A stretch of 64,000 nt of DNA from Hysterium pulicare CBS 123377 (taxonomy: Eukaryota; Ascomycota; Dothideomycetes; Hysteriales; Hysteriaceae): positions 1 to 64,000 of the forward strand of contig AJFK01000084.1 of NCBI GenBank assembly GCA_000467715.1. Reading direction: 5' to 3'. Positions 45,414-58,124 of this stretch are shown here, piece by piece. Within the stretch, counting starts at the first letter, position 1. Every line of letters begins with the position of its first letter. The position numbers and the translations under genes were made by a program. Below the pieces are notes generated by a model. It was not told the origin of the DNA and made no database searches. It saw only the letters and a list, made by a program, of their open reading frames with translations.

Positions 45414-48409
45414 TTAACGAATAACCACTTCAATAGCAACTTCATTGCTCCACCCAGCGCTCGAGTTCGTCTCTTTAAATGCTCTCGTAGTATCGATTTC
45501 TAGAACATTCGGACAGACATCATTGATCTTGATGCAATCAAGTGGTATCGGTCTGCCGAAAATGAGAGCGATGAAGTCATCTTTCAGCGATCGACTTGGA
45601 AGATCGGAGACGTAGATACCTGTGGTATGTGTAAGAAACGAGAAATTTCTTCGGTGGTAAGGTAGAAAGTGAAAAAGACATACCGAATATTCCTAAGGCC
45701 TTCAATGATGTCCAGATATGTAGTCTACCCGACGTCCTCTCTACGTACATATCCGTCGACACGATTGCAGCCACACCGGTCATTTTTCCAATAAGACCCA
45801 AGTTCGCGACACTGATACTTGTGGGTCCCTTGGCAGGTTCTTTACGCTCAAGTTCGAAAGAGCGAACTGGAATGGCGGAAAAGATTTCCCACCCTTGGAC
45901 TGGAAGTTCCAAGTGAACGAATGAAAAGTGCTCGTCGCGGGACATGGGAATGCTGACTTGGCCAGTGGAGTGGCTTCTTATGATGTAAACTCCTTCTTGT
46001 GTACCAGGGAATTTGTCGAGTTTGATCAGTTCGGTTAGACTGCGCTGGTGGCAGTTAAAGATGCCCAAAATGCCGGCACCGCTGTGCGCCATACCGACAT
46101 AGGTTCCGATTTTCAGCAAGACGGGATCGTCGTAGCTGGTATAAGCGTCTATGGTCTTGCCGATAGTGTGAGGTCGCAAGATCACCGTGTCGCCTCTGGG
46201 AGTCATTGCAGTCATTTGATGAATGAGATTTATGTCGTGCTGGCCCGGAACATCGGTGATATAAATGGGTCCTCCGGAGACGCAGCGTGCGGCAGCATGG
46301 AAGGATGCATAAGAGTGCGAGGTCTGAAACATGTCCCAATCGGGGAGCACGTTGAGCTTGTCTGTCATGAGCGCTACGTGGGCATTGCAAAATATGTGCC
46401 ACGGATGAGAGGCCTGATCAGATCAGTCAGTATCTATCTGACCTAGACCGACCTTGTGCAGGGAGACGTTACTTACGGGAACATCAGGGAAGAAATCATC
46501 AGAATTGCGGACGAGGATCCGGGGTTTATTGCTAGGTAACTGAGAGTGAAAGATGATCTGAGGAGCCAGCGACATGCAGGATATAGCTTTGGCGGAAAAG
46601 AAGCGTAAACTGCTAATGGCCCAAGCATCTTGGTAAGCACGGATGAGGTTTTTTCTGTCGGTAGCGTCGTCCAGCTCGTCAAGGAAGAATTGAGCGTCAG
46701 TTTTGACAGAATCAATTCCGGCAGAACTTAAAAAGTCGTAGAAGTCTCGGTAGAATCGATCGACGTCCTCTTCGGCGACCACAAGCATCTTGCCACCTGC
46801 AACTCCGTCCTTTTTCTGAACACAGACGGTCTTATACTCCTTCGCTATTCTGCCATCTGGAGCGATGCCGCCCCAGTATCCCAACTACATGGTATAAGTG
46901 GACATGGAAGCATTCAGTAAAGCTGGGAGACCCACCAGAGCATGCCAGACTGCAATGTGATTGATGTTCTTATGTTTCTTACGGATATCGCTGACAGTCG
47001 CCTTCAAACCGCGTGGAAATCCAGTTTTGGTCGCTTCAAACTCCATCCACCCGTTTGCAAATTGGTTTCCGCCTTCGTGGTCCTAAATGAAGTAAGCCAT
47101 GAGTAACATTCTGGTCCAGGAGTGAATCAATTACCAAAGACTGCCAATTGTCATCAATGATCAAGTTACTGACTTAAAATACGTTAACAGAAGTCTAAGC
47201 GGGGAAGTGTGAATAGAAGTCATACTATTGATTTCATTCTTCGCTAAAGAATTCAATGCCTCAAAGATTTTCTCTTCTGTGAGGTTTTGTCCAATACCGT
47301 TCCAAGTACAGTACGCCAATCCATCATACCAGTTCTCCAACCACTCGGGCTTGAAGCCATCCTCCAAGGCTTTCGCTTCCGCGTCAATTTCTCCGGAAGT
47401 TTCCTGGTACCTCATGACTACCTTGCGGGCATGATACATTGCTGCAGAATTTGCTGTCTCGAAGGATTCGCCAACAGCTACAATGAGTCTAGCGACGCCC
47501 TCTTTTTCGCTATCATTGCGAGAGTTGATCACAATACCACCCTCCCCATCGTGGCGAAGGCATGTCAGTACATCATCGACACCACTCAGGGCGAGTACGA
47601 CCAGATGAGAGCCATCATTGCGTTGAAACGACGCCAATATGGCATCCTTGTCTGGTCTGAACTCACCTTTACCCTGACGAGGCGCGAGCCAAGGCGACCA
47701 GAGTCGAACCAGGGAGAACCATTTTGAAAACGAGGTTGGTATGCCTAACTTGTTGTCCGAATATCCGGATGCAGTTCCGGATGCAGCATTTACGGGACTT
47801 GTGACAGACCAGAGCAACGTATTGGGAGTGTCACTAACTTCTTTCTGTATCTGCAGGTAGGGAGCGAGATCTTCAATGTAGTCAGGTAAATTCTGTTCCT
47901 GAAAGTCAACTGAGTTGTAAATGAGGTTGCCATCAGAGGTTGAGAATTGATCATTTGCCCATAACCATGGTTCGTTCTCCCCTGCTCGGAAGGTAATCGT
48001 GAATGATACTGATGTTCTTTTCGGTGGGCCTTTAAGATCAATAGCGAACCATTGATGCCGAATGTTCTTCTGTTGTTGGTGTTTGACCATCAGCTTTGTG
48101 GAAAGTTAGCTTCATAAATCGGATTTTGGTCGATTGATTGTTCGTTATACCACAAGTGGTGGCTCCTGCACTGCTTCTAAAGAAAGACTCTCCCACTTGT
48201 CTGGGTCATCGTGGTTGTGCCATAAAGCCACGTCCCATATCCGTTCTGTGGAAGAAGGACTTTCGATTAGAACAGTAAATCTGACCTATCTAACATCAAT
48301 TACAAGATCTTATTGAAGCAATGTCCCCCAAGAGACTTACAGATTGACTTTGTGGTGGCACTGTTGTTGTTTGTGCCAAAGGAGGGTCGCAAAGAAGTTT
48401 GGCGTACAT
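45414..48409 (-). CDS. GH36 raffinose-synthase-like / Sip1-type glycoside hydrolase
   Basis: Eight exons (48341-48409, 48151-48285, 47226-48093, 47135-47172, 46936-47082, 46477-46884, 45684-46413, 45414-45619) join in frame to 866 residues. Landmarks of the family are YCTWNGIGQNLTE, LIIDDNWQS, GYWGGIAPDG and the nucleophile region SVKTDAQFF (D482). Then come DWDMFQTSH and SGGPIYITDVPGQHD (acid/base D609). Plant relatives are raffinose synthases and alkaline alpha-galactosidases; fungal ones act on alpha-galactosides. No signal peptide is seen, suggesting a cytosolic enzyme. One internal exon is only 38 nt. It is divergent from the tyrosyl-tRNA synthetase gene. Confidence 0.9.
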
Positions 48410-48775
48410 GATGAAAGGCGTCTACAATGAAAAGGAGCAGTTTGAAACGTGGAGGATACAAGCTAAGGGAAAGATGAAGTGGAGACGCTCATATGTACTA
48501 AAAGGGAAGCACGACGTGACGTGTTCAAGTTTTGACGCTGGGAAGTCAATTCATGGCCAATGATTGAGCTTTGTATGGAACAAAGAGATCTCATTTATTC
48601 GTTGACTTAGTGACTTTATCGATTTCGATGAGATTTCAAGAAATGGTCCTCAAGATTGAGAGTGTGTGCTGCGGAGTATGAGAGCACAGACAGTGTCGCG
48701 GAAGATTTGTCGGACCGAGATATTTATCGAAGTGCTTGAGCTTCCCATGGTCAAGAGGACGGGAACTTCCTTTCA
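48410..48775. promoter_or_regulatory. Bidirectional promoter, GH36 and mitochondrial TyrRS
   Basis: About 370 bases between divergent start codons. No TATA box is obvious. Confidence 0.55.
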
Positions 48776-50729
48776 ATGGCATCAGTGTCTCTCCTTAGGC
48801 CTCTAGCCCGACCCAAGTCATTCATTTGCCAACAATGTATTCGAAAACGCAACTTTCTCCGACAGTGGCGACGCAACATTTCTCAAGCAAAGCTTCAGGA
48901 GCTTGAAGAAGGCGAAGCAGCATGGAAACAGTGGGGTGAAGAGATCAAAACAGGACAGAAACAGAGCATGCTAAGCACATTGGAGGCTCGCGGTTTTATC
49001 AAGGATGTTGCCGGGTATGCTCAATAGTAATACGCTCCAACCATTTACTTTCTAACTGTTCGCGTAGTAGCCGTGAAGCCCTCGATGCGCTGATGACGGA
49101 GAAGAGAATAGGCGCATATGTTGGAATAGATCCTACGGCCCCTTCTCTACATGTCGGACACCTTTTGCCCTTCATGGCACTCTTCTGGATGTATGTTCAT
49201 GGTTTCCATGCTGTTACTCTGGTGAGTAGCTGCAAGTAGAGCGAAGAGTAGCTGGTGCTAAGAAACCATAGATAGGCGGCATGACGGCAAAGGTCGGCGA
49301 TCCCACCGGCAGAAGTACTGCTCGAGAACAACAGACGACAGTTGCACAGAGATTGAATCCTATTCTCATGACAAAGCAACTGAAGACGCTCTGGACGAAT
49401 GTAGAATGCCTCGCGATCAAACATAATCACAAGAAGACCGCGAATTGGAAGAAGGATGTGTTAAACAACCAAGATTGGCTGGTAAATCTTGGCGTAGGTG
49501 ATTTCTTGTCCGATCTAGGGTATGGCATAAGATTAGGGGCTTTGCTCAACCGGGACATGTCAGTTAACTGTTATTACGCAGTCCGAATACTTGGCTAATA
49601 GACTATAGCGTCAAATTGCGGATGGAAAGCGGAGATGGCATGTCTTTTTCTGAATTCTGCTATCCATTACTTCAAGCTTGGGATTGGTGGACGATGTACC
49701 ACAGAAATGGGGTCCAGCTTCAAATTGGTGGATCAGACCAATACGGCAACATTTGTTCTGGGATGGACGCCGTGAACTACCTACGGAAATCTCACCGTGA
49801 TCCAAAGCTTCGACAAGATAAAGATGACCCGTTAATGGTAACGGCCGGCTTCACAACTCCCTTGCTGACTACATCTTCTGGCGAGAAGTTTGGCAAAAGC
49901 GCAGGTAATGCTATCTGGCTAGATCCTGAAATGCTTAGCTCCTTCGATCTCTACCAGGTGCGTAGTTGTAGAGTGTTCCTGGGAAGCTGCTTGTTTACTA
50001 ACGTACCGGAAACAGTATTTTATGCGAACCTCCGATGCTGACGTCGAAAATTATCTAAAACTACTGACGTTCGTTCCATTGGATCATATTCAGCTTCTCA
50101 TGAATAAACACCGACAAGATGCTTCAAAGCGACTAGCTCAACGCCTGCTTTCCCGCGAGCTTGTTGAACTCGCTCATGGCGCTAGTGCTGCGGTATTGGC
50201 GGAAAAGAATCACAAAGACGCTTTCGCTCAAGGCACAGGCGGTATATCTCTATCAACTGTTAAGGAGCGAATCGAGACGCAACCAGCGAAACCTCTATCG
50301 AAAGATCAAGTGGAGCGTGTCCTCCACAAAGAAACTTATACGAAGCGTGCTCCGGAAGCCAATGCCCAAAACGCACCTTCCAATAACGTAACCTTGCCGA
50401 AATCATTCGTCTATGAGAGCAATTTTCCTCAACTCTTGTACGCTGTCGGTTTAGTCGATTCTAAGAGCGAAGGCCATCGCCTAGTCAAATCTGGAGGAGT
50501 ATATTCTACGAAACCTGATCTCAATGGTGAATTGAAATGGACCAAAATCGAAAGTGTACTGAATGGAAAAGCGGAGAAACATGTTATTGGCGGAGAAGCG
50601 CTTGCACTTCGGGCTGGCAAATCAAAACTAAAAATATGCCGCGTTGTCGATGATGAACAGTTCAATGCTCAAGGGTTCTCCTTTCCTGGATGGGAGCAAT
50701 GGAAGAACAGGCCTCTGTTAGCGTCATAA
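48776..50729 (+). CDS. msy1: Mitochondrial tyrosyl-tRNA synthetase
   Basis: Exons 48776-49014, 49068-49221, 49272-49558, 49609-49957 and 50016-50729 give 580 residues. The N terminus is a basic presequence ([15 protein letters not shown]). The class I catalytic domain has [16 protein letters not shown] (HIGH) and the KMSKS equivalent GEKFGKS (320-324), with GGSDQYGN binding tyrosine. The C-terminal part ends in an S4-like RNA-binding domain ([27 protein letters not shown]). In Neurospora the same enzyme (CYT-18) also splices group I introns; whether this one does cannot be read here. Confidence 0.95.
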
Positions 50730-51720
50730 AGGACTGTATAGTATTGGTACAATTTAATATATGTACTAGATTTGTAGGATAGATGTAACAGTAACATTCC
50801 AGCGGTCGCCTCATCATGAACAGTGTAGGCTAGATCATTCTTGGTCATCTGTGAAATGGTAGTGTAAGCGTTTCCAATACAGTTACCTGGGACGACATAT
50901 TCCGAAGGGTTAATCCAGTTGTTGAAGTGGACGAATTAAATGCAAGCAGATCTTCGAGTATTCTGGGTGGGAGCACCTCAAGGTTCTCAGAGAAATGGAC
51001 ACATTACTGGATGTGGCAATATTGTTACGGTCCAACTTCCATTGTGGTCAGATTTGACTCTGCCAGAAGCGAGACTGTTGATATTGCTAAAAATATTCCT
51101 CTATCGCCAGCTGTTGGATAAGAGGACAGGAAACCTCATCTCCATAAGGTATGCCGGCGAACTGTCAAGTATAAGAAGATATTTATCACAGCATTCTTGA
51201 AAACTCTTTGCGTCATTGGAAACAGCTTTATTCGTTCGGATAGTATATATGTACAAGCGGAGGACGCATCGGAGAGGACTCCAAGTCGATAATTGGCGGG
51301 GTCGAGACTTTGAAAGAACACTTTCCAGATTATTCAGAGATGCCATAGAGCGTCCGTGTTGTAACAAGAAGGGTGTGCCGAACGCGAATATCATGCTGCC
51401 TCCAATACCACAGTCAAATCACTTAAGCCCGGTAAAGGGAGAATTCGAAAGCAGGAAGAAGGCCAGCTCATCCAATACACGCTAGGCTTTCATCATCTGT
51501 AAGCAATTAGCGACATTTTCTGAAGCTGAATCAAAAGCGTGGGGACTTACTTGTTTTAAACTGGAAGGATAGAGAAGAAATTCTGTTCGAGGAGCGAAGA
51601 AGTTAAGTGTGAAGATTTGCGTTAGTCAGCATCTTGGCATGTAACTTCCGTTTTGGAGTAGGGGTTCATGTTTTTTTGATATCAACATCCATTGAGCCAC
51701 TCGACCTAAATTAATGAAGA
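50730..51720. other. Intergenic between the two synthetase genes
   Basis: About 1 kb. An 86-codon frame at 50940-51200 (+) and frames of up to 97 codons on the other strand (51101-51394) are open and not obviously random, but they have no motif or splice partner I can support. They may be a remnant or long UTR. Confidence 0.35.
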
Positions 51721-53925
51721 ATGCTACCGCGGGTGGCTTGTGCATCTGCAAAATTACCATCAAGAGCAGTATGGAACTCATATGCTGAGGTTTCGAGATT
51801 TATCCGAGCCACAAGTGCGGCGGCCATTCGAGTTCAAGTCCACCATGATGGTCGCCGGTTTTCCACGTGCAGCCGCATGGCCAATGAACCAAACGCGCGT
51901 ATTCGCGAAGTTCTGGAGGAGTACAAGAAGATTTGTATATTTCCCTTCCTTTTTCTAAGTTTCATCTAAACTAATAGCTGTTCTAAGTAAATCTCCGTCA
52001 TCCATCACATGAAATGGCTCGTCTCGCCTCTGAGGTTGCCAGTGGTACCGAAGTTGAACTACTTGGCTATTTTGGTCCTCGGAAAGATGTATCCAAATCT
52101 TTATCATTTTCTTCACTTCGAAGCCCGGAGCTTAGCATGGACGTGCAGATTGTTTCTTCTGCGGAGTTGCCAGACGGGACGCAAAACCCTTCTCATGACC
52201 TGTTCAAAGGCATCAATGCATGGTCACCAGTTTGCATTCGGGGCATCGTCAAGGATCGAAGACCACCAAAAGATGATATAGCCAAGAGTAAGGCAAGCCC
52301 GAGGAGGATTGAGATCGATTTACGGTCCGTCCATGTGTTGAACGAACTTCCAAAAGACATCATAGCCAAAGAAGAAACTGTATTCCCTCCTGAGCAACGT
52401 CACCTTCAGCTGCGTATCAAGGATGAACTACGAAAAGCATTAGTTTTCAGACAGGAAGTAGCCACCATTCTCAGATCACATCTCCAGACTCATTCGTTCC
52501 TTGAGGTCGAGACACCAATCTTGTTCAAGTCCACGCCAGAAGGAGCTCGAGAGTTCCTTGTTCCCACTCGTACCAAGGGTTTGGCATATGCTCTACCCCA
52601 AAGTCCCCAACAGTATAAGCAGATACTCATGGCCAGTGGAGTTTGGAGGTATTTCCAATTTGCTAGGTGTTTTCGAGATGAAGACCTCCGCGCTGACAGG
52701 CAGCCGGAGTTTACCCAGGTAAGCCCTTGGGGTAGGTTGTGGGGTTTCAATACACTCACACATTCCAGCTTGACTTGGAAATGTCCTTTGCAAGTGACGG
52801 CGACGTGATCAGGCAGCTTGAGAGCACGTTGAGACATCTCTGGACTCAGAAACTCGGCATCGACCCTGGGAAGAATTTCCCCAGAATGACTTATTACGAA
52901 GCTATGTCGAAGTTCGGTTCAGATAAGCCTGACTTGCGCTTGGGAATGGAAGTGCGTGTTCTAATGCTTTGCGGGTTTCGTTGGCTAATTAGTCGTAGAT
53001 TCACCGTTTTGGACATGTCATACCCGCAGACCTTGTCAGCAAAATAACTCCACTTCCCTGTCCCGACGTCGGCATCATGAAATTTCATGTTTCCGATGAT
53101 CCAGGCGAAACTCGGAAATTCATTACAGAATTCATGGACAGTCCGAACGCAGCCACTTTCCTCAACAATCCCGATGGCCAACCTGGGATTTTTGTGTATG
53201 ACCCGAAGAAGCCGCTATCAGGTCTTCAACCATTTGGCTTTGAAGGCGCTGAGCAAGCGGAAGAGCTATTAGAACTCGAGGCCGGTGATTTGGTTGTGCT
53301 TCAAGCTCGTAATGATGTACCCTTCACTGGAGGCTCAACGTCGCTGGGAAACCTGCGTTTAGCTCTCGACAAAGCAGCAGTTGCTCAAAATTATATTGGC
53401 CCACATACTGGTTTCGAATTCGTTTGGATTAAGGATTTCCCAATGTTTTCACCCACCAACGATACGGATCCCGGCCAAGGAGGTGCAGCTGGACTGTCCG
53501 CTACACATCATCCATTCACAGCTCCAAACACTCCTGAGGATGTCGAATTGCTTTTGACCGATCCCACCGCAGCCATAGCTGCGCATTACGATATTGTGGT
53601 CAATGGAGTTGAACTTGGTGGTGGGAGTCGTCGCATCCACAATGCGGAGGTACAAGAGTTCGTCCTCCGAGATGTTCTCAAGATGGGTGAAGAGCGCCTG
53701 GGAGACTTTAGCCACTTGATTGAAGTGTTGCGTGCAGGGTGTCCGCCACATGCCGGCATTGCTCTCGGGTTTGACAGACTCATTGCTGTTATGATGGGGA
53801 AAGAGTCAGTGAGGGATGTCATCGCATTCCCCAAAAGTGGAAGAGGTGAAGACCTGCTCGTGAAGTCTCCCAACGCTCCTACGGAAGAGCAATGGGGGAC
53901 CTATCACCTGCAGATAAAGGTGTAG
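51721..53925 (+). CDS. msd1: Mitochondrial aspartyl-tRNA synthetase
   Basis: Exons 51721-51934, 51988-52718, 52769-52951 and 52999-53925 give 684 residues. A basic leader ([20 protein letters not shown]) fits mitochondrial import. An OB-fold anticodon domain follows ([19 protein letters not shown]). The class II core has motif 2 ([20 protein letters not shown]), a bacterial-type insertion domain ([29 protein letters not shown]) and motif 3 ([17 protein letters not shown]). The bacterial AspRS layout identifies it as the organellar enzyme rather than the cytosolic one. It follows the mitochondrial TyrRS gene in the same direction. Confidence 0.95.
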
Positions 53926-54354
53926 TCTTGCCCAGTCCAAGGATACTTCCGTTCGAGGAGGTTGTCACTTCAAAATCCGCATCGGAACCGCTGAGAGTCA
54001 TACCTTCTCCCATTGGCGGTCTCTACTGCACGTGTATTAAAATTCTTTTGCTTGTATATTGTTGTGTAACATGGAAGTGTAAGAGTATTGACGATATTGT
54101 ATGATATAGAAGCTGGTTTTGTGGATATCGACTACAGTCCTGTATATAATTCCTCGACATATACTGGGTATGGGAGCTTGGTCGCAGTCCGAGACGGTCA
54201 TCCTCATTCAGTGAAGTGCTATTCATGAGCCCCGATTTATTCCCTCAATAGAGAAATACACCCGAGTTAAACAAGAATGGTACACCTTTCTCGCCTAAGA
54301 ACAGTCAATACAGCTAGACTCCCTACTTTTGGAGATTTCATTCCGGTCTCGACT
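53926..54354. other. Convergent 3' ends
   Basis: AspRS 3' UTR and NudC 3' UTR. AT-rich around 54040-54110. No gene seen. Confidence 0.5.
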
Positions 54355-54983
54355 TCAACCCATCTTTGCCTGAGAGAAGTCCATCTCGGGGTGCTGCTGC
54401 TTAAACTTCTCCAGTAGCTCCACCTTCTTCTGCTCGTCACTTGTGGGCTTTCCCATCTCCTTCTGACGTTGATCGAACATCATTTTCTCCACCATACTCC
54501 TCGTCTCGCCGTCCAAGTCACTGAGCTTGCTATTCTCAGGCTGGATCTTCGAGGTATCGATCTTTGGTGCCGTTGTCACCACATGTGGCCACCACTCCAT
54601 CTGGTTAATTTTGTCAAGATGGATACTGATTTCTTTGCCGCCTGGGACCGTTTCGAGGGTCCATGTGGATTCGTCGACGTGAATGGAGTGCGGAAGGTCA
54701 CCCTGGGATTTAAGGTTAATATTTGACCTGACGGATACCACACTCCTCGAAATCATACGTCAATGATAGGATCTTGGCCTTTGACAGCAACTTTGAGCTT
54801 TGTTTTTGTAAGCTTCACGTCAAGATCCCGACCCTTTAGATTTGCGGCCACGGGAGCGGTAATGTCGACATCCTTGATCGTCTGGGTCCATTTGTACGGA
54901 AGGGCAGCCTGTTCAGCAGCTTCCTTGGCTTTGAGCTCCTCGTCCGCTTTCTCGCGTTCTGAAGGCGTGGGTGAAGAAGCCAT
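54355..54983 (-). CDS. nudC: NudC, CS-domain dynein/HSP90 co-factor
   Basis: Exons 54759-54983 and 54355-54702 (56-nt intron) give 190 residues. A short Glu/Lys helical N terminus leads to the CS (p23-like) domain. Its landmarks are [42 protein letters not shown] and [13 protein letters not shown]-terminal helix with [20 protein letters not shown] completes the NudC signature. The short form, without a long N-terminal extension, is typical for Aspergillus NudC, needed for nuclear migration through dynein and LIS1. ATG 54983 was chosen as the first Met of the conserved region. Confidence 0.95.
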
Positions 54984-55293
54984 GGTGATGGTGTGAAGAT
55001 TGTCTAAATTTCCCTTGGTGGCATTTGGCGGGATGAGGGTTGAGCAATGACGCTGGCGAATTCTGGGCAATCAATTCATCGTACTGTACTGTACAACGCA
55101 GCACCACTTACTACACCAACGCCGCTTCACTCCACTTCTTGGAGTGGTCAACGTGTCTCTGCTTCACTATTATTCGTATCCCAACATTATTTCCATTGTC
55201 GCAAGCCGCTATGCTACGATAGAACCGTGCCAAGCATCATCTCCGGAAGCCTCCAAGTACGCCGGTTCGTCCGCATACGCATTCTAGTTACAG
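54984..55293. promoter_or_regulatory. Bidirectional promoter, NudC and AP180-type adaptor
   Basis: Only about 310 bases separate the two divergent start codons. A repeated TACTGTAC motif (about 55082-55093) is present. No TATA box. Confidence 0.55.
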
Positions 55294-56803
55294 ATGGCGA
55301 GTTCTTTTGAAAAATCAGTGAAAGGCGGCACAAAGATCAAGGCAAGTATATCCAATATGCCGGAATTCGCATTATTGCAGCCTCCGGCGGCGTAGGAGCG
55401 AAAGGCTAACCTCCCTCTCAGCTCGCCGCTCCAAAGTCCAAATATGTCGAGCACATTCTCGTAGCCACTCACGCCGGTGAGGCGGGCGTTGCGGAAATCT
55501 TCAGAGCCCTCACGAATAGGTTACGCGATTCAACATGGACGATCGTATTCAAGTCACTCATAATCGTTCACCTCATGATTCGAGAGGGGGAGCCCGATGT
55601 CACCCTGAAATATCTAGCGCAGAACCCGCACCGGAAGCTCGCTATAAACAGTTTCACTGAGGGTAGGTCTTACCATGTCTACTCCTATGTGTAGATGTAG
55701 TGTGGGGAGGGAATTCACAAATATATTGGTTAAGGGTGAAGTCTGATGGCTGGATTGGATTGGCCTCTTTCGCGGATTCTTGCCGCAAAGAACCTATGCA
55801 CAGCAGTGATAGTGCTTATAGTTTCCTAGACAATTATTTCAATATCATGCTGACATTAAACCGGAATCTAGTTCAGACCCAAGGTCACAATATCAAGACG
55901 TACTCAGATTATCTCCTTCACCGGGCGATCGAGTATGGTGCAACGAAAGTCGATTATGTTCGGGGAGGAGAAGGTCGTCTGAAAAGGATCAACATCGATA
56001 AGGGCTTGCTTAGGGAGACTGAAAGCGTCCAGGATCAAATTCGGTTTCTGTTACGCTGTGAGGTACGTGGAAGACCCCATCTAGAATGAGTAGAAACGTT
56101 GTAGAAACTAAGACCGGACGTGTTGCAGCTGCTAAATGGCGAGCCTGAGAACGAAATAACTTTAACGGCCTTCCGTTTATTGACGATGGATCTACTCGTA
56201 CTCTTCCACGTCATGAACGAAGGGACTATCAATGTCCTTGGTCAGAGAACCTTGCGAGAGCACCTTTTGCTATTGTTAACATGTTCCAGAACACTATTTT
56301 GAACTGTCACACCCCGACGCAACCCGCGCTCTTGGCATCTATCGGACGTTTGTGAAACAGACTGAAGCGGTAGTACAGTTCCTCAGTGTTGCGAGACTGC
56401 ACGAGCATTCTACGAGACTCGAGATTCCAAAGATCAAGCATGCACCTACTAGTTTGGCTGCTTCATTGGAAGAGTATCTAAATGATAAGGACTTCGAAAT
56501 CAACCGGAGACAGTACATTGCAGAAAAGGAGGCGAAGAAGGCCGGCGGCAAGAGCACAAATGGCACCAGCAAGCTCTTCGATTCCAAGCCCACAGCAAAG
56601 GCATCCACTCCAAAGCAGCCATCCGCTGCACCGGCGAAGCAGGAAAAAGGTCCGGCCCCCGATTTAATTGATTTTTTCGAGTCGATTGAACAGAATCAGC
56701 AGCCTATGGCCCAGCAAAATACTCAGTTTCAGCAATATCCTCAACAAACAGGCATACCGCAAGGCGGATTTCAAATGCCGCAACAAAACTTTGGTTATCC
56801 TAT

Positions 56804-56838
<35 letters not shown>

Positions 56839-57659
56839 CGCAGCAGCAGTCCTTCAATCCACAAACAAGCCAGGGAAGCAATCCCTTTGGCCAAGCGCCA
56901 CAACTACAACAACAACAACAACCACCGCAGCAGCAGCAGCAGCAGCAGGTTCAGCCCAATTTTACAGGCGCCGGATTTGGTGGCTACACGCCTCAACCCT
57001 TCAACCCGCAAAACACCTCGCTGTCATCAATCCCCCAGAATGGTGTGCCAAATTTTGCTCCGCAACCCACACAACAATACAATACCACGCTTTCTCCTAT
57101 TTCCGAACCACTCCAAGCGCAACAAACATCTACAAATCCTTTCCGTGCTTCTGTAATGCCTAATCCCGAACCCAAACTTCTCGCCAATCCACCCATCACA
57201 TCACCGCTCGCTCGATCCCCGACAAACCCCTTCGCAAAGCAGAACCCCCTCCAACAACAGCAAACTACCTCGCCAGTTTCCAACTTCTCCTCCTCTCCCT
57301 TCACATCAGTTCCTTCAATCCAGACACAGCAATCCGTCCCGTTTGCTACTCAACCTCTGCAGCAACCACAAGGTCTGCAACCTACGCCTACTGGCACGAA
57401 TCCGTTTGCGCGCGGCCCGTCGCCCCAACAAATGCAGCAATCGCCACCTCCGCAGCCTGGAGGGTTAACGGTTAATGCAACGGGTAGTACGAATCCCTTT
57501 CGTCAAAGTGCGTTCGTGAATCAGCAGACAGGGCAGGGATGGCAAAATACAAGTCAGGGGACCTTTGGTGGAATGGGCATTGATAATGTGGACACGGTAC
57601 AGGTGTTCCCGAGACCAGGTCAACAGACAGGACAGCAAATGGGGCAGGGATGGTCGTGA
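55294..57659 (+). CDS. AP180/CALM-type clathrin adaptor (ANTH domain)
   Basis: Exons 55294-55341, 55422-55662, 55872-56062, 56129-56240 and 56290-57659 give 653 residues. The ANTH domain starts at once, with the PIP2-binding motif GGTKIKLAAPKSKYVEH. It continues with STWTIVFKSLIIVHLMIREG, GHNIKTYSDYLLHRA and YFELSHPDATRALGIYRTFV. The C-terminal half is Gln-rich with at least five NPF motifs (SNPFGQ, TNPFRAS, TNPFAKQ, TNPFARG, TNPFRQS), which bind EH domains of Ede1/Pan1-type proteins. The role is clathrin assembly and cargo capture in endocytosis. The first intron has a GC donor (GCAAGT) rather than GT. Confidence 0.94.
56805..56834 (+). repeat. CAG trinucleotide microsatellite (10 units)
   Basis: An uninterrupted CAG run inside the adaptor gene, followed by CAA, encoding polyglutamine. 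A second CAG run lies near 56926-56949. Length variation between strains is likely. Confidence 0.9.
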
Positions 57660-58124
57660 TCTAAGTCTTCATCTTTCGGACAGCGAAAGAAGGGTGCGCT
57701 GACTGGCGCTCTAATACCGGAGTTTTATGGGATTGAATTGCGTGCTGTGGCGTTTTTGTGAAGAATCTGCGAAAAGGATTCTGTTACCGCCTGCTCTTAT
57801 GCGGACCAAGCGTGGGACATCGTTCAAAAGGGAACGAGCAGATAAGTGAGGGTTATTTGCTGATTGGGGTATAAAGCATTATTTTAGAGAATTCCAGCTC
57901 TGCTGCAGGCTGTGGATGCCGCTTATTCAAAGGGTGAAGCCTTCTTACTCTTAACCACGCGTGGTTCTGTGCTTCTTAATGATTTGGCCTTGTTCTTGGT
58001 TTTCCCTTACAGCCGTTGCAGCATTTCTATCTAGGTCATGATACCAGTCATTAATGTTCAGAAACAAAGGAAAGCTGTTATGGATATTTTGGTGATCTGG
58101 TTGGATCTTGCCTTAATATTTAAG
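57660..58124. other. Adaptor 3' UTR and intergenic
   Basis: About 460 bases. No gene seen. Confidence 0.5.
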
